64,000 nucleotides of DNA from positions 2,418,001 through 2,482,000 of the forward strand of contig JADJTD010000001.1 in NCBI GenBank assembly GCA_016711345.1, read 5' to 3'. Positions within the stretch are counted from its first letter, which is position 1. Every line of letters starts with the position of its first letter. The DNA comes from Chloracidobacterium sp. GTDB taxonomy: Bacteria; Acidobacteriota; Blastocatellia; Pyrinomonadales; Pyrinomonadaceae. Below are positions 49,209 to 57,856 of the stretch, in pieces. The notes below the pieces were generated by a model that was not told where the DNA came from, did not search any database, and worked only from the letters and a program-made list of their open reading frames with translations. Made by a program: the position numbers and the translations under genes.

Positions 49209-50072
49209 ATGAGCGAAACTGCCGCCAAGCGCGTAAAATTATCCCAACGCATCAACGCCTACGTCGGCTCCGAAGCGCCTATTCGCCAATTGGCAGGCAA
49301 CTGGTCAAAGACCGCAAAGGTCGCGCTCGACGAGGCGAACAGCCTGTCGCTCGAACGCGTCGATATCTATCTCGAACGCTTGCCTAAAAAGCTCGACGGC
49401 TTTAAGATCATCCATCTTTCCGACACGCATCACAGCCCGTTTACGAGCCTCGAACACATAAAACGCACCGTAAAGATCGCTAATCGCCTAAAGCCCGATA
49501 TGTTTCTGCTGACCGGCGATTACGTCTCGCACGACCGCGAATATATCCCGCCGGTCGCCGCTGAGCTTGGCAAATTGAAGGCGAAACACGGCATTTATGC
49601 TTGCCTCGGTAACCACGATCACTGGACCGACGCCGATCTCGTTACTCATATGTTTCGCGGTGAAGGAATTAACGTTTTGATAAATGAAGGCCTGCGGTTC
49701 GAGACTCGCGGAGCGTCGTTTTGGCTCGCCGGAGTGGATGATTATATGGTCGGCAAAACGGATGTTCCGGCGTCGCTTCGCGGTTCGTTTCCAGACGAAA
49801 TGAAACTGCTCCTCGCCCACAACCCGATCATCTTTCGCGAAGCCGCGCGAGCCGGTATCGATCTCACGCTCAGCGGCCACACGCACGGCGGCCAGATAAA
49901 AGTTCGCAATCCCGAAAAGCGCATCCTGCCTCAGCGAAAGCTAAAGGCCGGCCTGCATGCAAAGCGCAATTCGCAGATCTATATCACGCGTGGAATAGGC
50001 ACAGTCGTCGTGCCAATGCGTTACCAGTGTCCTCCCGAAATCTCGCTTTTGGAGCTGCACTGCGCCGAATGA
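49209..50072 (+). CDS. Metallophosphoesterase (YkuE-like)
   Basis: A 287-residue calcineurin-like phosphoesterase. The metal ligands are visible in order: IIHLSDTHHSPF (~79), LLTGDYVSH (~100), LGNHDHW (~137), LLLAHNP (~203) and SGHTHGGQI (~222). Unlike many YkuE relatives it has no membrane anchor or Tat signal at the N-terminus, so it may act in the cytoplasm or at the membrane face. pgsA overlaps its last four bases (ATGA), so the two are translationally coupled; a role in phospholipid or envelope turnover is plausible. Confidence 0.88.
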   Translation: MSETAAKRVKLSQRINAYVGSEAPIRQLAGNWSKTAKVALDEANSLSLERVDIYLERLPKKLDGFKIIHLSDTHHSPFTSLEHIKRTVKIANRLKPDMFLLTGDYVSHDREYIPPVAAELGKLKAKHGIYACLGNHDHWTDADLVTHMFRGEGINVLINEGLRFETRGASFWLAGVDDYMVGKTDVPASLRGSFPDEMKLLLAHNPIIFREAARAGIDLTLSGHTHGGQIKVRNPEKRILPQRKLKAGLHAKRNSQIYITRGIGTVVVPMRYQCPPEISLLELHCAE

Positions 50073-50692
50073 GCGAATCACAAGTTTCAACTAAGGTCCT
50101 TACTCTTCCAAACATCCTGACTTTTCTGCGCATGGTGTTGATACCGGTCTTTGCCATTTTACTTGTTTATCATCGAGAAGGCTGGGCTCTGGTTGTGTTC
50201 ACGGTCGCCGGTGTTTCCGACGGAATTGACGGATTTATTGCCCGAAGGTTCAAACAGGAATCCGAGCTGGGCACGATCATCGATCCTATCGCCGACAAGC
50301 TATTGATGACGACGGCTTTCATAATGCTCACGATACCCGGTATGCTCGGCGACGGCCGTCATCTGCCTGTTCCTTTTTGGGTGACGGCAACCGTCATCGG
50401 CCGCGACATCGGGATCATCGCGGTCGCCGGAGCGATAAATGTAATGACCGGCTTTCGAGGCTTTCAACCGTCGTGGCTCGGCAAAGCAAGCACCTTCGTC
50501 CAGGTTGTCGGCGTTATCCTAATATTAGTAGCCGCCGTCTGGCCCTCTCTTCAAGGCTTTTACCTCCCAACCGTTTACACGACCGTCGCCGCCTTCGCCG
50601 TGTTCTCCGGAATCCACTACATCTTCCACGTCGCCAAACTAATGCGCGAATCAGATGCGGAAGCCAGACATGCAGAAGCCCGCACGAAGTAA
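50069..50692 (+). CDS. pgsA: CDP-diacylglycerol-glycerol-3-phosphate 3-phosphatidyltransferase-like
   Basis: A 207-residue membrane enzyme that would make phosphatidylglycerol phosphate. The start ATG overlaps the stop of the phosphoesterase gene (ATGA). The CDP-alcohol phosphotransferase motif is complete: SDGIDGFIARRF, then GTIIDPIADKLL (~50-76), with all aspartates present. About five membrane helices are visible. TLPNILTFLRMVLIPVF at the N-terminus is the typical PgsA opening. Other CDP-alcohol transferases share the motif, so PgsA is the best rather than the only reading. Confidence 0.88.
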   Translation: MSESQVSTKVLTLPNILTFLRMVLIPVFAILLVYHREGWALVVFTVAGVSDGIDGFIARRFKQESELGTIIDPIADKLLMTTAFIMLTIPGMLGDGRHLPVPFWVTATVIGRDIGIIAVAGAINVMTGFRGFQPSWLGKASTFVQVVGVILILVAAVWPSLQGFYLPTVYTTVAAFAVFSGIHYIFHVAKLMRESDAEARHAEARTK

Positions 50693-51413
50693 GGGCGTTC
50701 TTTTAATTCCGCATTTCACTATTTACTAAAACCCCATCGACAGGTAACGCTTTTTAAATTCCCCTAGCATCTGCACCGCGACTGAAACTGCGTCGATCTG
50801 ATCGTCGTGCCTGCCCGTCGGAAACCGCACGATCTCATCGATAAACGCATCTATCCACGGCCCGCGCACGAGAAAAAGTTTTCCTTCCTCGGCGAGATTC
50901 AACCACGTCAAGGCGCGTGTTAATTTATCGCCAGCAACGCTCACCTCGCGAAAAGCAAACTGCCGCACATTCCAGTCCGTGCGAAGCTCCTGCACTACAG
51001 CCTTACCGTGCATGGCCGACTCGATGCCGTGTTCGGTGTCGAGCTCCTCATTCATTCGCGCGACAATATATCGCCGCTGTTCCGGATAATCGATCCGCGA
51101 GCGAAAGCCGTCAGCGATGTACAGATTGCCGTTGTTGTCGTACGCACAGCGAAAGCTCGCCGTGTAATCAGCCGAAGTTTTTGTCGAGATCGCCAGATCA
51201 TAACCGCGTTTCCAACTCAATCCATTCGGCGCCGCATCGACAATATTCTTGAACCACTCACGCTTAAACTGAGAGCCCTCAGCCGGAGCAGGCCGCTGCT
51301 GATAAAGCGCCGAAAAAGAATACGTCCCTAATTTTTTCTGATACTTCAAAAGCGTCTTCACCGGAAACAACTGCGGACAGAGAGCTTCGCCGGGCTTACG
51401 ACGTAAAGCGTCA

Positions 51414-51486
51414 AGGGATGAGGGAGGAAGGCTGAGGGATGAATCCGGAGTTTGCTTTTCATCCTTCATCCCTCCGCCCTCATCCT
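51414..51486. repeat. Palindromic element inside the terminase coding region
   Basis: The arm GGGATGAGGGAGGAAGGC at 51414 and the arm ending CCTCCGCCCTCATCC at 51484 are near reverse complements over about 29 bp. The element is read through in frame and adds a Gly/Ser/Leu/Pro-rich segment to the protein. Confidence 0.75.
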
Positions 51487-51853
51487 TTTCTTCCGGCTCC
51501 GCAAGAGCTGGAAGAGAAACCACTTCCCACTGCTCGCCGCCGTCGTTCATCTCTTTCAATAATCTGCCGGCGAGGTCGTCTTCGTGCCAGCGCGTTTGGA
51601 TCAGGATGATCGCGGCGTTTGGTTCCATACGCGTGTAGATGTCGTCATTGAACCAATCCCAAACGCGATCGCGATCAGTCGCCGACTCGGCCTTAGCACG
51701 ATTCTTTATCGGATCGTCGATGACAATAAGCCCCGCACCAAACCCCGCAATACCGCCGCTACACCGACCGCACGCACAACACCGCCGCCCGGCGTTTCCC
51801 ACTCGCTTGTAGTGTTAAGCAATCCGCCCTTTGGGTTTTGTCCGCTTGCCGAG

Positions 51854-51874
51854 CGGAAAGGCTCTGCCTTTCCG
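51854..51874. repeat. Second palindrome inside the terminase coding region
   Basis: CGGAAAGGC and GCCTTTCCG form a perfect 9-bp stem with a 3-nt loop, in a stretch that interrupts the expected ATPase domain sequence in frame. Confidence 0.65.
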
Positions 51875-52396
51875 TCCGTCTCCGATAATTGATCTGGGGC
51901 TATGCCCTCATCGGAGGAGCAGCCTCCTGAACTTTCGTGGGCATCTTCGGAAAGGCTGAGCATTTCCGCACTGCGATCCGGCTGAGCCGCCGTTTGCACT
52001 ATCCGCTTTACCCACCTGGAAAATCTATCTGCGAGCTTTTGATTGTAACTTCCAAGAATTACATTCAACCGCTGGTCCTGCAACAGCCGCCAAGCCGTAT
52101 ATCGCACCGTGATCAACTCCGTCTTGCCATGCCGTGGCGGCATAAAGACCATCAGCCGCTTACATTTCCCCGAAGTAACCGCTGCAAGCTTCTTATAAAT
52201 GTAACGCTGATAATCCCAGTTCCACGTCAGCTCCGGCGAAGCCTCACCAAGCCAAAGCTCAAATTTCCCCCGCCTCTCGCGTGTCTTTTTAGTTATAGGT
52301 TCGTTTGTTGAAGAAAATTCCGTTGTATCTGTGTTCGCATCGTGTGATATTTTTTGTGTCATGTGATTTATTTGTGTTTAGTGTTTTTAAAATAAA

Positions 52397-52425
52397 GAAA
52401 TAGCATGAGAGAGTGTATGTGTCAA
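52397..52425 (-). promoter_or_regulatory. Putative extended -10 promoter of the terminase gene
   Basis: On the minus strand TTGACA (52425-52420), a 17-bp spacer ending TGC, and TATTTC (52402-52397). The sequence from GTTGCAC to the -10 is nearly the same as that before the gene at 54886. Confidence 0.6.
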
Positions 52426-52456
52426 GTGTGCAACGAGATTAAGAGTCAGGTCAAGA

Positions 52457-52487
52457 GATTGAACGCGGATAAAACTGATTTGGCGGA
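52457..52487. repeat. Diverged half-copy of the downstream palindromic repeat
   Basis: TTGAACGCGGAT followed by CTGATTTGGCGGATC resembles the GAACGCGGATGGAACGGAT arm of the 109-bp units found after the GxxExxY gene, so that gene has related repeat sequence on both sides. Confidence 0.4.
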
Positions 52488-52548
52488 TCCACACGAATTG
52501 ACTGGTTCATACAAATTGTTTTAAATTATTGACCGCTCGGCAAACTCA

Positions 52549-52938
52549 ATGGATAAGTTAAAACACTCCGATATAACCGGGGCGATCATTAGATCTTTCT
52601 ATACTGTTTACAATTCGCTTGGTTATGGTTTTTTGGAAAAGGTGTACGAGAACGCACTTTTGATAGAGTTGCGCGAAGTTGGCTTAATAGTCGAACAGCA
52701 GAAACCGATCAATGTTTTTTATAAAGACCAACTAGTAGGTGAATATTTTGCCGATTTGATCGTTTCAAACACGGTGATCGTCGAACTAAAAACGGCCGTT
52801 ACGATCTCTCGCTCTCACGAAGCCCAACTTCTAAACTATCTTCGAGCAACGGATATCGAAGTCGGTCTTCTCTTAAATTTTGGCCCAACCGCCGAATACA
52901 AACGAAAGATCTTCGACAACGAACCAACCAGCATTTAA
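52549..52938 (+). CDS. GxxExxY protein (PD-(D/E)XK-like fold)
   Basis: A 129-residue protein of the GxxExxY family. The name motif is GFLEKVY (Gly27, Glu30, Tyr33); the following strand pair GEYFADLIVSNTVIVELKT supplies Asp69 and Glu79-x-Lys81, the layout of PD-(D/E)XK nucleases; EAQLLNYLRATDIEVGLLLNFG is the family's second conserved block. Its biochemical activity is not established. The stop codon TAA is directly joined to an array of four 109-bp palindromic units and a related half-unit lies upstream, suggesting the gene and repeats move or function together. No partner gene is adjacent. Confidence 0.85.
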   Translation: MDKLKHSDITGAIIRSFYTVYNSLGYGFLEKVYENALLIELREVGLIVEQQKPINVFYKDQLVGEYFADLIVSNTVIVELKTAVTISRSHEAQLLNYLRATDIEVGLLLNFGPTAEYKRKIFDNEPTSI

Positions 52939-53372
52939 TAGAACACCGATTCAACGGATACGACGGATATACACAGATTTGAATCTCGTTTTCAGATCCG
53001 TCCTGATCAGTTCTATCCGTTCCATCCGCGTTCCATGTCTTTTGTTATAGAACACAGATTCAACGGATACGACGGATATACACAGATTTGAATCTCGTTT
53101 TCAGATCCGTCTTGATCCGTTCTATCCGTTTGATCCGCGTTCTATGTCTTTTGTTATAGAACACAGATTCAACGGATACGACGGATATACACAGATTTGA
53201 ATCTCGTTTTCAGATCCGTCCTGATCCGTTCTATCCGTTCCATCCGCGTTCTATGTCTTTTGTTATAGAACACAGATTCAACGGATACGACGGATATACA
53301 CAGATTTGAATCTCGTTTTCAGATCCGTCCTGATCAGTTCTATCCGTTCCATCCGCGTTCTATGTCTTTTGC
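52939..53372. repeat. Four tandem 109-bp palindromic units
   Basis: The GAACAC core starts at 52941, 53050, 53159 and 53268, an exact 109-bp period. Units differ at only a few positions. Each unit is itself an imperfect hairpin: ATAGAACACAGATTCAACGG at one end faces ATCCGTTCCATCCGCGTTCT at the other, with an inner GACGGAT/ATCCGTC pair. There are no variable spacers, so it is not a CRISPR. Confidence 0.92.
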
Positions 53373-53381
53373 GACGCCGTC

Positions 53382-53504
53382 ATGCAAAGCCTCTACGCCA
53401 ATAACCCCGGCAAACGAGCCGCCAGGAACTCCGCCTCCCACGTAGAACGCGCCCCCCAAAAAGCCAAACCACCAACGCTAACACCAGAAGAAGATGATGA
53501 ATAA
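53382..53504 (+). CDS. Short reading frame, possible remnant of a longer protein
   Basis: A 40-residue frame beginning MQSLYANNPGKRAARNSASH, basic then acidic (ending TPEEDDE), directly after the 109-bp array and followed 10 bp later by a strong terminator. The frame also continues upstream into the repeat. The position before a terminator suggests it is the tail of a real gene whose 5' part was replaced by the array. No family is recognised. Confidence 0.3.
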   Translation: MQSLYANNPGKRAARNSASHVERAPQKAKPPTLTPEEDDE

Positions 53505-53514
53505 TCACCAACAA

Positions 53515-53545
53515 GAAAGGACGGCTCCCCGCCGTCCTTTCTCTT
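53515..53545 (+). terminator. Rho-independent terminator
   Basis: GAAAGGACGGC pairs with GCCGTCCTTTC around TCCCC, followed by TCTT. It ends whatever transcript passes through the repeat array. Confidence 0.85.
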
Positions 53546-53604
53546 CAATTAATGGCAGGCCTGATCCGGTTCCTTGGTGAGGCGCACATGTAAATAATAA
53601 GGTT

Positions 53605-54357
53605 TCAAAAAATAAAAAAATAATTTGCAAACGCCGTGATCTTAACCGGCTTCCCGAAGATGATTGTTGGCTTATACTGAGCTTGTTTTAAAGACGCCAT
53701 TGCACTTCTTACCAAAAGAGGATGTCCGCATATAGCTTTTGCGTCTATTACTTTTCCTTTTTCGTCGATAATTATCTTGAGAACGACAGGGCCTTGAGCT
53801 CGATCTAATTTTGCTTCTGCCGGATAAGCCGGTTTAGGCCAGCTGATTTGTTTGTCCGCCATGAAATTTGTCGAGTCCTCACTGTTCCAAAATTTATTTT
53901 CCGCATCATCAAAATCAAATTTATTATCAAGTTTGTACAGGCGCTTTTGAATTTCCTTTGACTTTGTTACATTTTTTATCCCGGTCAGTAAACATACATA
54001 ACGATCAAGAGAATTGATCAAAGTTGAGTCGTTTTTACCTGGCAGCTTTTCCAGAACACTTATATATCTGTCATAGGTGGCTTCCGTTTCTTTGTTCATT
54101 TTTTTCGCCAGTTGCACTTCGGCAAGATTGCGTAATGCAGCAGCTACCAATTCATTGTCGGAACCTAAAGCTTTTTCGCGCAATGCTAAAGCACGTTCGG
54201 CGAGCGGAAGCGCTTCGTCGTATTTGCCGGACTTATATAATTTTACAACTTTCGCGCTCAACTGTTCGGCCTCCACCAACTCTGGAGACTGAGCAGACGT
54301 TTGTGCCCTCAAATTAAAGGCTGTGAGGAAAATGATTAATAATAGACAACACTTCAT
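53605..54357 (-). CDS. Secreted TPR protein with TonB C-terminal-like domain
   Basis: A 250-residue protein with a signal peptide (MKCCLLLIIFLTAFNLRAQ), a TPR-like helical region (SGKYDEALPLAERALALREK and AALRNLAEVQLAKKMNKETE, ~38-95) and a TonB-C domain (~165-250: PAYPAEAKLDRAQGPVVLKI, IDEKGKVIDAKAICGHPLL, then VRSAMASLKQAQYKPTI). There is no membrane anchor beyond the signal and no Pro-rich spacer, as in the other TonB-C protein in this window. It probably acts in the periplasm; the partner receptor is unknown. Confidence 0.7.
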   Translation of the reverse strand: MKCCLLLIIFLTAFNLRAQTSAQSPELVEAEQLSAKVVKLYKSGKYDEALPLAERALALREKALGSDNELVAAALRNLAEVQLAKKMNKETEATYDRYISVLEKLPGKNDSTLINSLDRYVCLLTGIKNVTKSKEIQKRLYKLDNKFDFDDAENKFWNSEDSTNFMADKQISWPKPAYPAEAKLDRAQGPVVLKIIIDEKGKVIDAKAICGHPLLVRSAMASLKQAQYKPTIIFGKPVKITAFANYFFIF

Positions 54358-54434
54358 ACTCTTCTCTCTCCAAAAGTTTATTCAAGGGATTTGCTACGGA
54401 AAAAGTAACACTAACCGTTTGGCTTGGCAAGAGG

Positions 54435-54650
54435 CTAATACTTGCGGTTCTGGTTGCGGTCGTGTTGTTCGAGTGTGTATTGAATATCTTCCCTCTCCTT
54501 GTCGGTGAGGTCGCAGAATTTGAGAAGAAAGCTGCCAAGCTGTTGAACGGTGCGGCCAAGAGCGACGTAATGATCTTCGCCTTGAGCATCGGCAAGCTCC
54601 CGCGTCTTCGCCAGTGTGCGTTCGACGCTTGTTCTGAAATGCTTTGTCAC
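54435..54650 (-). CDS. Small hypothetical protein
   Basis: A 71-residue, charged, helical protein (GTG start; GTTVQQLGSFLLKF-like central helix, then CDLTDKEREDIQYTLEQHD). It has no signal or membrane segment and no family I recognise. Its start lies only a few bases from a REPIN-like inverted doublet, which would form its 5' region. It could be a real accessory protein or an open frame without function. Confidence 0.35.
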   Translation of the reverse strand: MTKHFRTSVERTLAKTRELADAQGEDHYVALGRTVQQLGSFLLKFCDLTDKEREDIQYTLEQHDRNQNRKY

Positions 54651-54656
54651 CCGAAG

Positions 54657-54858
54657 GGCAAATAGCCACGCTCGTTTACGGCGTGGTTAAGATTGCAAGA
54701 ATTGATCCAAAGGGCGTTTTAACGTCCTTATCAAATCCGGGCTTTAGCTGTCTTGTTCGGTGAGTTTTGTGAGGGTAGCTGGAAAGGACGTTAAAACGCC
54801 CTTTGAGAACTGTATTGATTTCAATCCCACGCCCTGAAGGACGTGGCTATTTGCCCTG
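54657..54858. repeat. REPIN-like doublet: two ~72-bp inverted copies
   Basis: The left copy starts GGGCAAATAGCCACG and ends AAAGGGCGTTTTAACGTCC (54657-54728); the right copy (54787-54858) is its near reverse complement, with identical outer 15 bp and inner 19 bp. Each copy has its own small hairpin (CCACG/CGTGG). A ~58-bp unique centre separates them. This matches the REP-doublet layout, but no RAYT transposase is in the window. Confidence 0.8.
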
Positions 54859-54885
54859 ACGGGAAAGCGGCCGGAAAGTCCAATT

Positions 54886-55269
54886 TCACCGGCGGCCGAT
54901 GTTGATCGTGTTTTTTAGCCAGAGGAACATTGTTCCTTCGGTGTTGAACTCGATGTCGTTAAATAGTACAGTGCTCTCGAAGCGGATCTTGTGATGCCTG
55001 CAAAAGGGCTGGATGTTGATGCGGCGCGTGCTGCCTTGGCTGTGGAGTTTTACCGCAAAGGCGTTCCGATGCCGCACGTCAGTCGGTTTGAGCGCGATCA
55101 CGAGCTCGTTCTCGTCGTGAAACAGCTTCACCGCAGCAGGGCTGCCAAATGTTTCGAAAGCCAGTTTGTTCAGGTACAGCACGCCACGCTTATCTAATGT
55201 CACACGCGGTTCTTCAAGTCTCACTCGGTTCGGGGTGCCTTTGAATTCTTCCAGTCTCAAATTTTTCAT
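54886..55269 (-). CDS. Hypothetical protein sharing the terminase promoter
   Basis: A 127-residue soluble protein (MKNLRLEEFKGTPNRVRLEE at the start, RHRNAFAVKLHSQGSTRRIN in the middle), predicted as mixed beta with a basic patch; no family recognised. Its promoter (TTGACA, 17 bp, TATTTG with an extended TGC) is almost identical to that of the frameshifted terminase. The predicted transcription start falls at the ATG, so the mRNA may be leaderless. Shared control with a phage gene suggests a phage-derived or phage-responsive role. Confidence 0.55.
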   Translation of the reverse strand: MKNLRLEEFKGTPNRVRLEEPRVTLDKRGVLYLNKLAFETFGSPAAVKLFHDENELVIALKPTDVRHRNAFAVKLHSQGSTRRINIQPFCRHHKIRFESTVLFNDIEFNTEGTMFLWLKNTINIGRR

Positions 55270-55275
55270 TTAATA

Positions 55276-55304
55276 CAAATAGCACAAGTGCGGATATGTG
55301 TCAA
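55276..55304 (-). promoter_or_regulatory. Putative extended -10 promoter of the 127-residue protein
   Basis: On the minus strand TTGACA (55304-55299), 17-bp spacer ending TGC, TATTTG (55281-55276). The -10 ends 6 bp before ATG 55269, which predicts a leaderless or nearly leaderless mRNA. Confidence 0.6.
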
Positions 55305-55322
55305 GCGTGCAACAAATGATAT

Positions 55323-55387
55323 CTTTGCGTCTTTGCGACTTGGCGGGAGACAAACCGTTTTCCCGCAAAGCCGCAAAGACCGCAAAG
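55323..55387. repeat. Inverted repeat, CTTTGCGTCTTTGCG family, copy 2
   Basis: CTTTGCGTCTTTGCGACTTG to the left and TCCCGCAAAGCCGCAAAGAC to the right are imperfect reverse complements with GGCGGGA/TCCCGC pairing at the inner end. It belongs to the same family as 42579-42677 and 55619-55681. Confidence 0.8.
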
Positions 55388-55523
55388 TGTCTCGACGAGA
55401 GGATATGTTGACAAATCTGGCGAGAGCAGAGCTTCACGACGCAAAAACGAAATGATGTAGTGGATGGTCGCGGTCAAAACTGACGAAAGCCTATCGTAAA
55501 ATTGGTCAAAAAAGAGATTTTTC

Positions 55524-55605
55524 CCGATGGCTTTTTGGGTGTCTCCGATGGCTTTTTGGGGGTCGTCCGATGGCTTTTTGGCGTTCTTCGATGGCATCCA
55601 TACTG
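55524..55605. repeat. 21-bp periodic tandem repeat, copy C
   Basis: GATGGC cores start at 55526, 55547, 55569 and 55590 (21, 22 and 21 bp apart), three of them followed by TTTTTGG. The first 33 bp match copy A (2611 onward) almost exactly. It lies between two hairpin repeats of another family. Confidence 0.85.
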
Positions 55606-55618
55606 TAGATCGGCTTTC

Positions 55619-55681
55619 CTTTGCGTTCTTTGCGTCTTGGCGGGAAAACTTCTCCCGCAAAGCCGCAAAGCACGCAAAGAG
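55619..55681. repeat. Inverted repeat, CTTTGCGTTCTTTGCG family, copy 3
   Basis: The left arm CTTTGCGTTCTTTGCGTCTT and the right arm CTCCCGCAAAGCCGCAAAGC pair imperfectly, with GGCGGGA/TCCCGC inside. It ends about 50 bp before the dnaK promoter. Confidence 0.8.
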
Positions 55682-55728
55682 GGAAGAAAAATCCTGAAAG
55701 ATTACGATCCATTCGCCTATAATTTAAA

Positions 55729-55758
55729 CTTGACAACAACACACTCAAGTATTATCAT
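55729..55758 (+). promoter_or_regulatory. dnaK promoter overlapped by a HAIR-type HspR operator
   Basis: TTGACA (55730-55735), 17-bp spacer, TATCAT (55753-55758) form a good sigma70 promoter. Overlapping it, CTTGACA-N7-ACTCAAG (55729-55749) matches the HAIR consensus CTTGAGT-N7-ACTCAAG at 12 of 14 positions with exact spacing. HspR bound here would cover the -35 box. hspR is the third gene of the same operon. Confidence 0.75.
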
Positions 55759-55826
55759 TTTCATACGCTCACATCATTGGATTTATATTTGAGCATTCGC
55801 AATCATAGTTTTTGGAGATTAAATAT

Positions 55827-57767
<1,941 letters not shown>

Positions 57768-57791
57768 GCTCGATAAAAATGGTGAAAGGCC

Positions 57792-57827
57792 AGAGACGAG
57801 CGGTAGATGAATTTGCCTCTCGTCTCT
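57792..57827 (+). promoter_or_regulatory. Hairpin between dnaK and dnaJ
   Basis: AGAGACGAG and CTCGTCTCT pair perfectly over 9 bp around an 18-nt loop, with no T-run. It may adjust the dnaK:dnaJ ratio by mRNA processing or partial termination. Confidence 0.45.
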
Positions 57828-57856
57828 TGTCACTTTAAACTTGTCTCTGATCGAAC

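Larger units (their letters stand above)
50726..52362 (-). pseudogene. terL: Phage terminase large subunit, frameshifted, with in-frame palindromic insertions
   Basis: Two overlapping frames make one terminase. The upstream part (from ATG 52362) holds the ATPase region LMVFMPPRHGKTE (Walker A, ~71-83). The downstream part holds LIVIDDPIKNRA (Walker B) and the RNase H-like nuclease domain (GYDLAISTKTSADYTASFRC, GRHDDQIDAVSVAVQML). They join near 51770, where one G appears lost from what should read GVGGGIAGFGAGL. Two segments with palindromic DNA look inserted in frame: 51414-51486 and around 51854-51874. No portal, capsid or small terminase gene is nearby, so it is a phage remnant or domesticated gene. 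Upstream promoter elements match those of the gene at 54886. Confidence 0.75.

Noticed and set aside
52941..53376. CRISPR array at the 109-bp repeats
   Set aside because: The whole period is conserved, with no variable spacers, and no cas genes are near.
55301..55792. Overlapping frames of 67-119 codons between the hypothetical gene and dnaK
   Set aside because: They translate the hairpin and 21-bp repeats and are not conserved-looking proteins.
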